Positions 1 through 8,449 of a stretch of DNA of 64,000 bases are shown here, piece after piece (positions within the stretch are counted from its first letter, which is position 1; each line of letters opens with the position of its first letter). The notes under the pieces were generated by a model. The model made no database searches. It saw only the letters and a list, made by a program, of their open reading frames with translations, and was not told the DNA's origin. This DNA comes from an uncultured Lachnoclostridium sp. (GTDB lineage: Bacteria > Bacillota > Clostridia > Lachnospirales > Lachnospiraceae), in the NCBI GenBank assembly GCA_946415315.1, contig CAMKRZ010000011.1, forward strand, positions 1 through 64,000. The letters run 5' to 3'. Both the position numbers and the translations under genes were made by a program.

Positions 1-484
1 TCGCGTCCTTCCGGTACTGCCACTGATACGTAAGCGTTCCCGTTCCGGTCGCCGCTACGGTAAAGGTTGCCGTGGAGCCGGGCGCAGTAGTCCTGCTATA
101 CGGCTGGGTCGTGATCTTCGGGATAATATACAGAGTAGCTGCTTTCGTATATACCGTTGATCCCAGGCTGTCCTTCACAACACAGCGGAACTGGTATCCG
201 TTCAGACCGTTTGTTGCCGAAACCGAAAGCGTAGCTGTCTTGTTGCCGGTCTGTGCGGAAGGCGCCCATGCGGAGTTCGCGTTTTCCCGGAACTGCCACA
301 GGTAACTGATCGCTGTCGCCGGTGTCGTAGCCTCCACGGTAAATTTCGCCGTGGAACCGGCAGCTACGCTCTTGTTCGCAGGCTGTGACGTGATCGTCAG
401 CCCTGCTGTATCTGCGCCGGCGACACCGACCATCATGATCAGCAGAAGCAACGCGATCCCAACCATTTTCAGCACGTGTTTCAT
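1..484 (-). CDS. Exported Ig-like repeat protein, 3' part cut by window edge
   Basis: The frame is open from an ATG at 484 to the window edge, giving 161 residues with no stop. The N-terminus is a signal peptide (MKHVLKMVGIALLLLIMM, then a GVAGA cleavage region). One complete and one partial Ig-like unit follow, with the same motifs as the next gene (ITSQP...VAAGS, YLWQFR, GYQFRCVV, AATLYIIP). It is therefore a tandem paralogue of the gene at 568-3393, lying 83 bases downstream on the same strand and probably cotranscribed. The RBS is GGGAGG ten bases before the ATG. The remainder, possibly with leucine-rich repeats as in the paralogue, lies outside the window. A surface adhesin or scaffold role is inference. 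Confidence 0.8.
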   Translation of the reverse strand, partial: MKHVLKMVGIALLLLIMMVGVAGADTAGLTITSQPANKSVAAGSTAKFTVEATTPATAISYLWQFRENANSAWAPSAQTGNKTATLSVSATNGLNGYQFRCVVKDSLGSTVYTKAATLYIIPKITTQPYSRTTAPGSTATFTVAATGTGTLTYQWQYRKDA

Positions 485-567
485 GAGTTCTCATCCTCCC
501 TTTTCGCGTAAAGCATGTCTTAGTGTCAATCTTCAACCTGTATCCGACCACATTGTTCGTAAATCTC

Positions 568-3393
568 TCACCTGATAACATTGACTTCCGGGTCACAACG
601 GAAGTTTTTGAGCAACGCATTGTTACTCAGATTCAAAGTGGTCAGATCGTTCGCTTGACAATGAAAGTATTCCAGTTCCGTATTGTTGCTTACCTCCAAT
701 ACGGTCAGATAGTTATTTGAACAGCTCAGGGTCTTCAACCCCGTGTTTTTGCTCACATCCAATGCACTCAGACTGTTATTCTCACAGTGCAGGGTTTCCA
801 ACCCCGTATTCCTGCCCAACACCAATACACTCACGGAGTTGTTGTCACAGTCCAAAAATGTCAGTGCCGTGTTTTTGCTCACATCCAGTGAAGTAAGTCC
901 GGAATCCTCGCACCAGAGCTTTGTCAAGGCTGTATTCGCGCTCACGTCCAGCGAAGTAAAGTCTTCACAGCCACCGCAAGCGAGTTCTGTCAGTTCCGTG
1001 TTTTTTCTCAGATTCAGCGACGTAATACCTTCTCCGTAACAACTAAGCACTTGCAACGCCGGATTTTCGGAAACATTTATCGATGTCAGACTGTTGTCCT
1101 CGCATTCGAGCACTTTTAACGCTGTGTTCTTGCTCACATCCAACAAAATCAGACCGTTTTGCTTGCAATCCAATACTTCTAACTCCGTGTTCTTGCTCAC
1201 ATCCAAAGCAGTTAGTTTGTTTTCTGCGCAATTGAGGCTGATCAGCGAAGTGCTGTAGCTTACATTCAGTTCCGACAATTCATTCGCGTAACACAAAATA
1301 CGCGTCAGTTCCGTGTTTTTACTCAAGTCCAGCGAAGTCAGATCGCAATATCTGCAATTCAGTTCAACTAACGCTGTATTATTCCTCAGATTCAGCGTGT
1401 TCAGTTTGTTTTCTCCACATTTGAGCACCTTCAGAGCCGTGTTCTTACTTAAGTTCAACTCGGTCAGTTTGTCATTTGCGCAATTGAGTTCTGTCAGCGC
1501 CGTATTTTTGCTCACGTCCAGCGCATTCAGTGGGTTATTATAGCAGATCAAATTCTCAAGCGCTGAGTTCTTGCTCACGTCCAACGCGGTCAGATTGTTA
1601 TTGTGACAATCGAGTTTTGTCAACGCCGTGTTCCTGCTCACATTGAGTGACGTAATGTTGCTCCACGGGCAATAAACGTATTCGAGCGAAGCATTTCTTC
1701 GCAAATCTAACGTAGCCAGATTGTTATTACAACAGTACAAATTCTCCAGCGCAGCGAAGAACTCCACACCCTTCAGACTGGAGATTCCCTTGTAATTCAC
1801 ACGGATTTCTCCCACCTGCTGAATCTCCGTTTGGCTCAACTTCCCATCATTCACAGTATCAAAGTTATCCTTGATATACTTGCGGAAAATTTCGTCCGGA
1901 AAAAACGTTTTGTTGATCGGGATATCGCACAGCGTCAGTGTTACTGCCTTCGTGTACACAACTGCTCCGCTGCCGTCCGTGATCTTGCAGCGGAATCGAT
2001 AGCCCTGCAGGCTTCCGGTTGTACTGACCGAAAGCTTTGACGTCTTGTTGCCGCTCTGTGCGGAACTTGCCCACGCGGTCATACTCGACGACAGGTACTG
2101 CCACTGATACTTGAGCGTTCCCGTGCCGGCTGCCGTCACGGAAAATGTCGCTGCTGTTCCGAGAGACACGCACTTGTCCGCAGGCTGAGCGGTGATCCTC
2201 GGACTGATGGAGAGCGTGGCAGCGTTCGAATATGCCTTCTGTCCGTTACCATCCGTGATCACACAGCGGAACTGGTACCCGTGAAGTCCGTTGGTCGCGT
2301 TGACGGTAAGCGTGGCGGTCTTGTTCCCGCTCTGAGCGGAAGCTGCCCATGCGGAATTCGCATCTGTCCGGTACTGCCACTGATACATAAGCGTTCCTTT
2401 TCCCGTCGCCTCCACGATGAACGTCGCCTTGGTTCCGGGCGCAACCGTCGTGCTCACAGGCTGGGTCGCAATCTTCGGGATGACGGAAAGCGTGGCAGCG
2501 TTCGAATACGCCTTCCGTTCGCTTCCGTCCGTGATCACGCAGCGGAACTGATACCCATGAAGGCCGTTCGTTACAGCCACCGAGAGTGTGGCGGTCCTAA
2601 ATCCGCTCTGTCCGGAAGTCGTCCATGTGGAATTCGCGTCCTTTCGGAACTGCCACAGATACGAAAGCGTTCCCTCGCCGGAGGCCTCTACGCTAAATGA
2701 CGCTGTGGTGCCGGAGACCGCCGTCTTATTCGAGGGCTGGCTCGTGATCCTCGGACTGACGGAGAGCGTGACAGCGCTCGAATACGACTTCTGTCCGTTT
2801 CCATCCGTGATCACGCAGCGGAACTGATATCCGTGAAGGCCGTTGGTCGCCGCGACCGAAAGCATTGCCGTTTTGTTGCCGTTCTGGGCGGAGCTTGCCC
2901 AGGACGACGCGGAATCCTTCCGGTACTGCCACTGATACGTAAGCGTTCCCGTGCCGGTCGCCGCAACCGTAAACGTCGCAGTTGTGCCGGGCGCTACAGT
3001 CTTGTTCACCGGCTGGGTTGTGATCCTCGGGATAATGTTCAGGGTGGCGGCATCGGAGTAGACCGTCGCCCCGTTACTGTCCTTTACCAAACAACGGAAC
3101 TGATATCCGTTCAATCCCGCCGTCGCCGACACGTAAAGCGTGTCCTTCTTGTTGCCGCTCTGCGCGGAAGGCGCCCAAGCGGAGTTTACATCCTTCCGAT
3201 ACTGCCACTGGTAGTTGACCGATGCAGCCGAAGTCGTGGCCGTCACGGCAAACTTCACCGTGGAACCTGCCGCTACTCTCTTGTTCACCGGCTGTGACGT
3301 GATCGTCAGTCCCCCTGTGTCTGCGCCTGCAGCGCCGGTCATCACAACCAGCATCAGCAGCATGAGCCCGAGCAGTCTCATAACACGTTTCAT
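568..3393 (-). CDS. Exported Ig-like/leucine-rich-repeat protein
   Basis: 941 residues. A signal peptide (1-24, ending TGAAGA) is followed by five Ig-like units of about 92 residues (roughly 28-490). Each unit carries QPVNK, YQWQYRKD, GNKT and GLHGYQFRCVITDG. Next comes a cap (about 491-560) with an EF-hand-like loop DTVNDGKLSQTE, which often precedes leucine-rich repeats in clostridial proteins. About 18 repeats of 21 residues follow (NTALTKLDCHNNNLTALDVSK type) to the C-terminus. There is no sortase motif or C-terminal membrane segment, so it is probably released or held non-covalently. RBS GAGGAG lies eight bases before the ATG, and a consensus promoter lies upstream. Binding to host, plant or bacterial ligands is the usual guess; no ligand can be read from sequence. 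Confidence 0.9.
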   Translation of the reverse strand: MKRVMRLLGLMLLMLVVMTGAAGADTGGLTITSQPVNKRVAAGSTVKFAVTATTSAASVNYQWQYRKDVNSAWAPSAQSGNKKDTLYVSATAGLNGYQFRCLVKDSNGATVYSDAATLNIIPRITTQPVNKTVAPGTTATFTVAATGTGTLTYQWQYRKDSASSWASSAQNGNKTAMLSVAATNGLHGYQFRCVITDGNGQKSYSSAVTLSVSPRITSQPSNKTAVSGTTASFSVEASGEGTLSYLWQFRKDANSTWTTSGQSGFRTATLSVAVTNGLHGYQFRCVITDGSERKAYSNAATLSVIPKIATQPVSTTVAPGTKATFIVEATGKGTLMYQWQYRTDANSAWAASAQSGNKTATLTVNATNGLHGYQFRCVITDGNGQKAYSNAATLSISPRITAQPADKCVSLGTAATFSVTAAGTGTLKYQWQYLSSSMTAWASSAQSGNKTSKLSVSTTGSLQGYRFRCKITDGSGAVVYTKAVTLTLCDIPINKTFFPDEIFRKYIKDNFDTVNDGKLSQTEIQQVGEIRVNYKGISSLKGVEFFAALENLYCCNNNLATLDLRRNASLEYVYCPWSNITSLNVSRNTALTKLDCHNNNLTALDVSKNSALENLICYNNPLNALDVSKNTALTELNCANDKLTELNLSKNTALKVLKCGENKLNTLNLRNNTALVELNCRYCDLTSLDLSKNTELTRILCYANELSELNVSYSTSLISLNCAENKLTALDVSKNTELEVLDCKQNGLILLDVSKNTALKVLECEDNSLTSINVSENPALQVLSCYGEGITSLNLRKNTELTELACGGCEDFTSLDVSANTALTKLWCEDSGLTSLDVSKNTALTFLDCDNNSVSVLVLGRNTGLETLHCENNSLSALDVSKNTGLKTLSCSNNYLTVLEVSNNTELEYFHCQANDLTTLNLSNNALLKNFRCDPEVNVIR

Positions 3394-3490
3394 GTTCTCA
3401 TCTCCTCAACTTCTCACTAGACAAACGTGCCGCAAACAGACGTTTTTTTCGCAAAAACGACCGTTGGGCATTCCCGAAACCATTAGATTC

Positions 3491-3519
3491 AGTATAGAGA
3501 ATGCGGATTTGGCTGTCAA
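3491..3519 (-). promoter_or_regulatory. Sigma-A-type promoter for the Ig/LRR genes
   Basis: On the minus strand TTGACA (3514-3519), a 17-base spacer and TATACT (3491-3496) form a near-consensus promoter. It would give a leader of about 90 bases before the ATG at 3393. The leader contains a small hairpin at about 3434-3465 (CGTTTTT pairing with AAAAACG). I see no gene in 3394-3600. Confidence 0.75.
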
Positions 3520-3600
3520 GACAATTCCTGCCGCAACCTTACACAGAACCAACCGACTTGCGATGCTTCTGCATAACGACTGCAACGATCCCCTACACAT

Positions 3601-3636
3601 AAATAAAAAGCCGACAAGTCAAATAACCTGTCGGCT
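3601..3636 (-). terminator. Intrinsic terminator of the lgt-feoAB operon
   Basis: On the minus strand an 8-bp stem AGCCGACA/TGTCGGCT (3629-3636 with 3609-3616) and a 12-base loop are followed by a T-rich tract (3601-3608). It lies about 70 bases past the feoAB stop codon. Confidence 0.85.
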
Positions 3637-3703
3637 TACCCATTGGATATTCATTTTCGAATATTGCAAAACACAAATGTCATTCCGCACTTACCGATGC
3701 AAA

Positions 3704-6067
3704 CTACAGCAGCGCTCCCACTCCTGCTACGATCAGGGAGATCACCCACGCGATGGCACACTGCTCGAGCACGATCAGAGCTGCCCATTTTCCGCCGAGT
3801 TCGCGCCGGACCGACGCGATCGCCGCCACACAGGGCGTGTACAGGAGGCAGAACACAAGGAGTGCCGCTGCTGTGCCACCCGTCATCACCGCCGTGATGG
3901 CCGCCGCACCGCCGAACAGGATGTTCAGCGTCGACACCACACTCTCCTTCGCGATAAATCCGGTGATCAGAGCCGTCACGACTCTCCACTCGCCGAACCC
4001 GTGCAGCCCGAACATCGGAGCGATCGCTCCGGCGAGTGTCGCCAGTATACTGTCCTTCGAGTCGGTCACCATGTTGAACCCGAAATCGAAGGTCTGCAGG
4101 AACCACACGACGATGCTCGCGAGGAAAATTACGGTAAATGCCCGCTGCAGGAAGTCCTTCGCCTTGTCCCACAGCAGAAGCGCCACGCTCTTCAGGCCGG
4201 GCATGCGGTAGTTCGGAAGCTCCATTACGAAGGGAACCGCCTCGCCGCGGAAAAATGTATTCTTGGCCACCAACGCTACAAGGATCGCTGTGAGGATACC
4301 GCCCAGATAGAGCGCCACCATCACAAGTCCGCTGTATTTCGGGAAAAATGCATGCGCGAAGAATCCGTAGATTGGCAGCTTCGCCGTGCAGCTCATAAAC
4401 GGTGTGAGTAAAATGGTCATCTTGCGGTCGCGCGCACTCGGCAGCGTTCGCGATGCCATGACGCCCGGCACGGTACAGCCGAATCCGATCAGCATCGGCA
4501 CGATGCTTCGGCCGGAGAGACCGATTTTTCGAAGGAGTTTGTCCATGACGAACGCCACACGCGCCATGTATCCGCTGTCCTCCAGCACGGACAGGAAGAA
4601 GAACAGCACCACGATGATCGGCACGAAACTGATGACACTGCCCACGCCCTGGAAAATGCCGTCCAGCACAAGGGAGCGCAGGATCGGATTGACGTTGCCA
4701 GCCTCGAGGCCGCGCTCCGCGAGCCCCTGCAGTTTCTCGATTCCCGTCTCCAGCAGTCCCTGGAAGAATGCGCCGATCACGTTGAACGTCAGGAAGAACA
4801 TGAGCGCCATGATGGCAATGAACACCGGGATTGCCGTGAACCGCCCCGTCAGCACGCGGTCGATCTGGCGGCTTCTCTTGTGTTCCCTGCTCTCGCGCGG
4901 CTTCACAACCGTACGCTCGCACACGGAGTGGATGAATGTGTACCGCATGTCCGCGATCGCCGCCGCGCGATCGAGACCGCGCTCCTCCTCCATGTTGACG
5001 ATCATGTGCTCGATCGTTTCCTTTTCATTTTGCGTAAGAGCGAGCGCCTCCGTCACGAGAGGGTCGCCCTCAACGAGTTTGCACGCGGCAAACCGCACCG
5101 GGATTCCGGCGGCTTCCGCATGGTCCTCGATAAATGCCATAATGCCGTGAAGGCACCGATGCACAGCTCCTCCGTTCGCGTCGCGGTCACAGAAGTCCGT
5201 CCGCCCGGGGCGTTCCTGGTATTTGGCAACGTGGATACAGTGGCGGATCAACTCGTCGACGCCCTCATTTTTCGATGCGGAGATCGGAACGACGGGAATG
5301 CCGAGGATGGACTCCATGCGGTTGATGCGGATAGTCCCGCCGTTGCCGCGCACCTCGTCCATCATGTTGAGCGCCAGCACGATCGGCACGTCAAGCTCCA
5401 TGAGCTGCAGTGTCAGATACAGATTGCGCTCGATATTCGTCGCATCGACGATGTTGATGATGCCGGTCGGCTTCTCTTTCAGGATAAACTCGCGGGAAAC
5501 GATCTCCTCCGAGCTGTACGGTGACAGCGAATAAATGCCCGGCAGATCCGTCACAAGCGTGTCGGAATGCCCTCTCACCTCTCCGCTCACGCGGTCGACC
5601 GTCACGCCCGGAAAATTCCCGACATGGCGGTTGGCGCCGGTCAGCTGGTTGAACAGCGTCGTTTTGCCGCAATTCTGGTTTCCCGCCAGGGCAAATGTGA
5701 GCACCGTCCCCTTCGGGAGCGGGTTCTCGTCCGCCTTGACATGGTATTTGCCTTCCTCGCCGAAGCCGGGATGCGCCGGCACCGTCACGGAGGCCGGTTC
5801 ACGCTCCTCGGTCATTTCCGCGGTTTCGTCGCGCAGCGGCTCAACTCGCGGGGTCACCTCGATGGTCGCCGCATCGGCAAGCCGAAGTGTCAGCTCGTAG
5901 CCGTGGATGGTTACCTCCATCGGGTCGCCCATCGGCGCAAACTGCTTTAACGTGACAACGGCGCCGGGGATCAGCCCCATGTCCAGCATATGCTGTCTCA
6001 GGGCGCCCTCGCCGCCGACTGCGGAAATCACCGCGCTCTCACCGATTTTCAGTTCCTTAAGTGTCAT
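3704..6067 (-). CDS. feoB: FeoA-FeoB fusion ferrous iron transporter
   Basis: 787 residues. Residues 1-75 are a FeoA SH3-like domain. A charged linker (about 76-120) leads to FeoB. The G domain has G1 GNQNCGKTT (129-137), G3 DLPG (about 174), G4 NMMD and G5 SASKNEG. The second half is the polytopic permease with two gate-like halves. FeoB takes up Fe2+ across the cytoplasmic membrane, and FeoA is normally a separate small cytosolic partner. Here the two are one chain. The start ATG overlaps the lgt stop (ATGA), so translation is probably coupled to lgt. The terminator at 3601-3636 ends the unit. Fe2+ import fits an anaerobe. I see no Fur-type box nearby that I could defend. Confidence 0.96.
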   Translation of the reverse strand: MTLKELKIGESAVISAVGGEGALRQHMLDMGLIPGAVVTLKQFAPMGDPMEVTIHGYELTLRLADAATIEVTPRVEPLRDETAEMTEEREPASVTVPAHPGFGEEGKYHVKADENPLPKGTVLTFALAGNQNCGKTTLFNQLTGANRHVGNFPGVTVDRVSGEVRGHSDTLVTDLPGIYSLSPYSSEEIVSREFILKEKPTGIINIVDATNIERNLYLTLQLMELDVPIVLALNMMDEVRGNGGTIRINRMESILGIPVVPISASKNEGVDELIRHCIHVAKYQERPGRTDFCDRDANGGAVHRCLHGIMAFIEDHAEAAGIPVRFAACKLVEGDPLVTEALALTQNEKETIEHMIVNMEEERGLDRAAAIADMRYTFIHSVCERTVVKPRESREHKRSRQIDRVLTGRFTAIPVFIAIMALMFFLTFNVIGAFFQGLLETGIEKLQGLAERGLEAGNVNPILRSLVLDGIFQGVGSVISFVPIIVVLFFFLSVLEDSGYMARVAFVMDKLLRKIGLSGRSIVPMLIGFGCTVPGVMASRTLPSARDRKMTILLTPFMSCTAKLPIYGFFAHAFFPKYSGLVMVALYLGGILTAILVALVAKNTFFRGEAVPFVMELPNYRMPGLKSVALLLWDKAKDFLQRAFTVIFLASIVVWFLQTFDFGFNMVTDSKDSILATLAGAIAPMFGLHGFGEWRVVTALITGFIAKESVVSTLNILFGGAAAITAVMTGGTAAALLVFCLLYTPCVAAIASVRRELGGKWAALIVLEQCAIAWVISLIVAGVGALL

Positions 6068-7017
6068 GCTTCTGCCTTCTTGCGGTTCTTGCGATACATC
6101 CAGATGAACAATACAAGTGATCCGGCAACCAGTATGCCGCTCAACAACTGCGACACGGGGATCGATGTGCCGAACAGGAACAGCTGATCCGTGCGCAGAC
6201 CTTCAATCCAGAAACGACCGAGGCCGTATCCGAGCAGATACAGAAGAATGATCTCCCCGTCAAATTTCTTATGCTTCGTGAGGATCAAAAGAAGGATCAG
6301 AAGACCCAGATTCCAAAGTGATTCATAGAGGAACGTCGGGTGGACGCTGATGTAGGTTGCGCCGTCGATTACTTCCGTATGCTCCCGAATCTCCATCACG
6401 CGCTCAATCGCTGCAGTACGGTCTCCGAACTCGTTCGTGACTGCCGCCACCGGTTTGCCCGGGTCGAACCAGCCGCTCACCGCTCTGACATCCAAAAGCA
6501 TGCGCAGTTTTCCGCTCGAATATGTTCCAAACACCTCACGGTTGAAGAAATTGCCCCAGCGCCCGATAATCTGGCCGGTAAGAAGTCCCAAAACTGCCGT
6601 ATCAAGGAACTGGCCCTGGTTTACCTTCTTCACTTTGGAAAATACGATCGCCGTCAGAACACCGACGATCACTCCTCCGTAGATCGCAAGTCCGCCGGTT
6701 CTCAGGTTGAACACGCTAAGCGGCCGGTCCGCGAACTGCTTCCAGTTAAAGATCACGTAATACAGACGCGCGCCGGCGACCGACAGGATCACGGCAATAA
6801 TCGTAAAATCCAGATACAGATCGCGGTTCTGCCCGGTTCTCTTCGCCACTTGGTCCGCGAGAAGATATCCCATTACCATGGCCGATCCGATCACGACTCC
6901 GTAAAATGCAATGCGGAAACCGAACACTGTAAAACCGCTCCCGACTTTCTTCAGGACGATGCCAAGTCCCGGGAAACGGATATCCGTCTGATCCAGCAAT
7001 ACAAGCAACCGACTCAT
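6064..7017 (-). CDS. lgt: Prolipoprotein diacylglyceryl transferase Lgt
   Basis: 317 residues with about seven membrane segments. It has the Lgt signature GRWGNFFNREVFG (near residue 155) and a C-terminal LGRFWIEGLRTD segment typical of the family. Lgt transfers diacylglycerol from phosphatidylglycerol to the lipobox cysteine of prolipoproteins, the first step of lipoprotein maturation. The window encodes at least one substrate (gene 8450-10387). RBS GGAGG precedes the ATG. The stop overlaps feoAB by four bases, so lipoprotein maturation and iron uptake share a transcript, which is an unusual pairing. Confidence 0.96.
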   Translation of the reverse strand: MSRLLVLLDQTDIRFPGLGIVLKKVGSGFTVFGFRIAFYGVVIGSAMVMGYLLADQVAKRTGQNRDLYLDFTIIAVILSVAGARLYYVIFNWKQFADRPLSVFNLRTGGLAIYGGVIVGVLTAIVFSKVKKVNQGQFLDTAVLGLLTGQIIGRWGNFFNREVFGTYSSGKLRMLLDVRAVSGWFDPGKPVAAVTNEFGDRTAAIERVMEIREHTEVIDGATYISVHPTFLYESLWNLGLLILLLILTKHKKFDGEIILLYLLGYGLGRFWIEGLRTDQLFLFGTSIPVSQLLSGILVAGSLVLFIWMYRKNRKKAEA

Positions 7018-7043
7018 GGGGCTGCCCCTCCTTGTTGTTTCTT

Positions 7044-7070
7044 TCTATAGAACCACCGGTTCATTCGCAA
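7044..7070 (-). promoter_or_regulatory. Possible lgt-feoAB promoter with internal palindrome
   Basis: On the minus strand TTGCGA (7065-7070) and TATAGA (7044-7049) are separated by 15 bases. The spacer holds the palindrome GAACCNNNGGTTC (7050-7062). The spacing is short, so this is only a candidate promoter/operator about 30 bases before the lgt start. Confidence 0.35.
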
Positions 7071-7085
7071 AAACCTGATGCTGTC

Positions 7086-7275
7086 CGAACCACCTGCCCA
7101 TTCGCAAAAAAACGACCTGAACAAATGATAAGGAAGTCGTTTTTTTGCTCATGTTCGGCGGTGACTGTACGTCACCGCCTTTTTGGAAACGACGCCTTTG
7201 ATTTTGCAAGGATGCTTCGCACCCTTACAAATCAAACGCATTGTTTTCATCGGTGGTTCGTACATTTACTCTTGA
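7086..7275 (-). repeat. Structured 3' element A after ychF (terminator-like)
   Basis: It starts directly after the ychF stop. An outer stem CGAACCACC (7086-7094) pairs with GGTGGTTCG (7252-7260). An inner 13-bp stem GCAAAAAAACGAC (7104-7116)/GTCGTTTTTTTGC (7136-7148) is terminator-like. Conserved single-strand blocks are GGCGGTGACTGT (7157-7168) and ATTTACTCTT (7264-7273). A homologous copy follows glgA at 25822-25940, with compensatory stem changes. Copy A also has a GGCGGTGAC/GTCACCGCC hairpin with a plus-strand T-tract (7157-7184) and a further imperfect hairpin (about 7193-7240) that copy B lacks. No coding sequence is seen here. Confidence 0.7.
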
Positions 7276-8373
7276 TTACACGTTGAATCTGAACAGGATA
7301 ACATCGCCGTCTTTCACGACGTACTCCTTGCCCTCGGAACGGACGAGTCCTTTCTCCTTCGCCTGAAGCATGCCTCCGCAACCCACCAGATCGTCGTACG
7401 CCACCACTTCCGCGCGGATGAAGCCTCGCTCGAAATCGGTGTGGATCTTACCGGCCGCCTGCGGCGCCTTCATGCCCCGCGTGATCGTCCATGCTCTCGT
7501 CTCATCAGGTCCGGTTGTGAGGAAACTGATCAGTCCGAGAAGATGATAGCTTGCACGGATCAGTTTTTCAAGTCCTGCCTCCTCAAGCCCCATCTCAGCG
7601 AGGAATTCCTTGCGTTCATCCTCCTCGAGCTCAGCGATCTCCTCCTCCAGTCTTGCGCAGACCACGAATACCTCGGAGCCCTCATTTTCCGCGAACTCAC
7701 GCACCTTCGCAACATACGAATTGCTTGCGCCGTCATCCGCGATGTCATCGTCGGAAACGTTTGCCGCGTAAATGACCGGCTTTCTCGTCAGGAAGGAATA
7801 GCCGCGAAGCCAGCCGATCTCATCCTCGTCGTCTGTCTCGTAAGCGCTCGCCTTCTGACCGTTTTCAAGAAGCTCCTTGATCTTTCGAAGCATCTCGCTC
7901 TCTTTCGCCTGCGCCTTGTCAAAGCTGGCTGCCCGGGAAACTCTCGAAAGTCTGCGCTCTACGGTCTCCAGATCGGCAAAGATCAGCTCAAGGTTGATGG
8001 TCTCAATATCCCGGATCGGATCTACCGATCCGTCTACATGAATGATATTGGAATCGTCAAAGCAACGCACGACATGCACGATCGCATCCGTCTCGCGAAT
8101 GTGCGAGAGGAATTGGTTTCCGAGTCCCTCACCTTTCGAAGCTCCCTTCACAAGCCCCGCGATATCGACAAATTCCACCACCGCGGGAATCGTCCGCTTG
8201 GACTGATACATGTCGGTCAGCACCTGCAGGCGCGCGTCCGGTACGGTCACGACACCCACGTTCGGGTCGATCGTGCAGAACGGATAGTTCGCCGACTCGG
8301 CGCCGGCCTTGGTGAGACAATTGAACAGCGTGCTCTTCCCTACGTTGGGAAGACCTACGATACCTAACTTCAT
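7276..8373 (-). CDS. ychF: Redox-regulated ATPase YchF (OLA1 family)
   Basis: 365 residues, the usual length. The P-loop [11 protein letters not shown] (about 6-16), the DIAGLVKGA segment, a central coiled-coil insertion and the C-terminal TGS domain (ending [10 protein letters not shown]) match YchF/Ola1. This TRAFAC protein prefers ATP to GTP and binds ribosomes; its role lies in stress and translation control. RBS AAGGAG lies ten bases before the ATG. The stop is followed at once by 3' element A. The lipoprotein gene at 8450-10387 lies upstream on the same strand with a gap of about 75 bases. Confidence 0.97.
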   Translation of the reverse strand: MKLGIVGLPNVGKSTLFNCLTKAGAESANYPFCTIDPNVGVVTVPDARLQVLTDMYQSKRTIPAVVEFVDIAGLVKGASKGEGLGNQFLSHIRETDAIVHVVRCFDDSNIIHVDGSVDPIRDIETINLELIFADLETVERRLSRVSRAASFDKAQAKESEMLRKIKELLENGQKASAYETDDEDEIGWLRGYSFLTRKPVIYAANVSDDDIADDGASNSYVAKVREFAENEGSEVFVVCARLEEEIAELEEDERKEFLAEMGLEEAGLEKLIRASYHLLGLISFLTTGPDETRAWTITRGMKAPQAAGKIHTDFERGFIRAEVVAYDDLVGCGGMLQAKEKGLVRSEGKEYVVKDGDVILFRFNV

Positions 8374-8449
8374 GATGATTTAACTCCTTATTCTCATTTC
8401 CCCGACACATTACAGGACTGCCTTCCCCGTGCACTCCCATTGTATTCCG

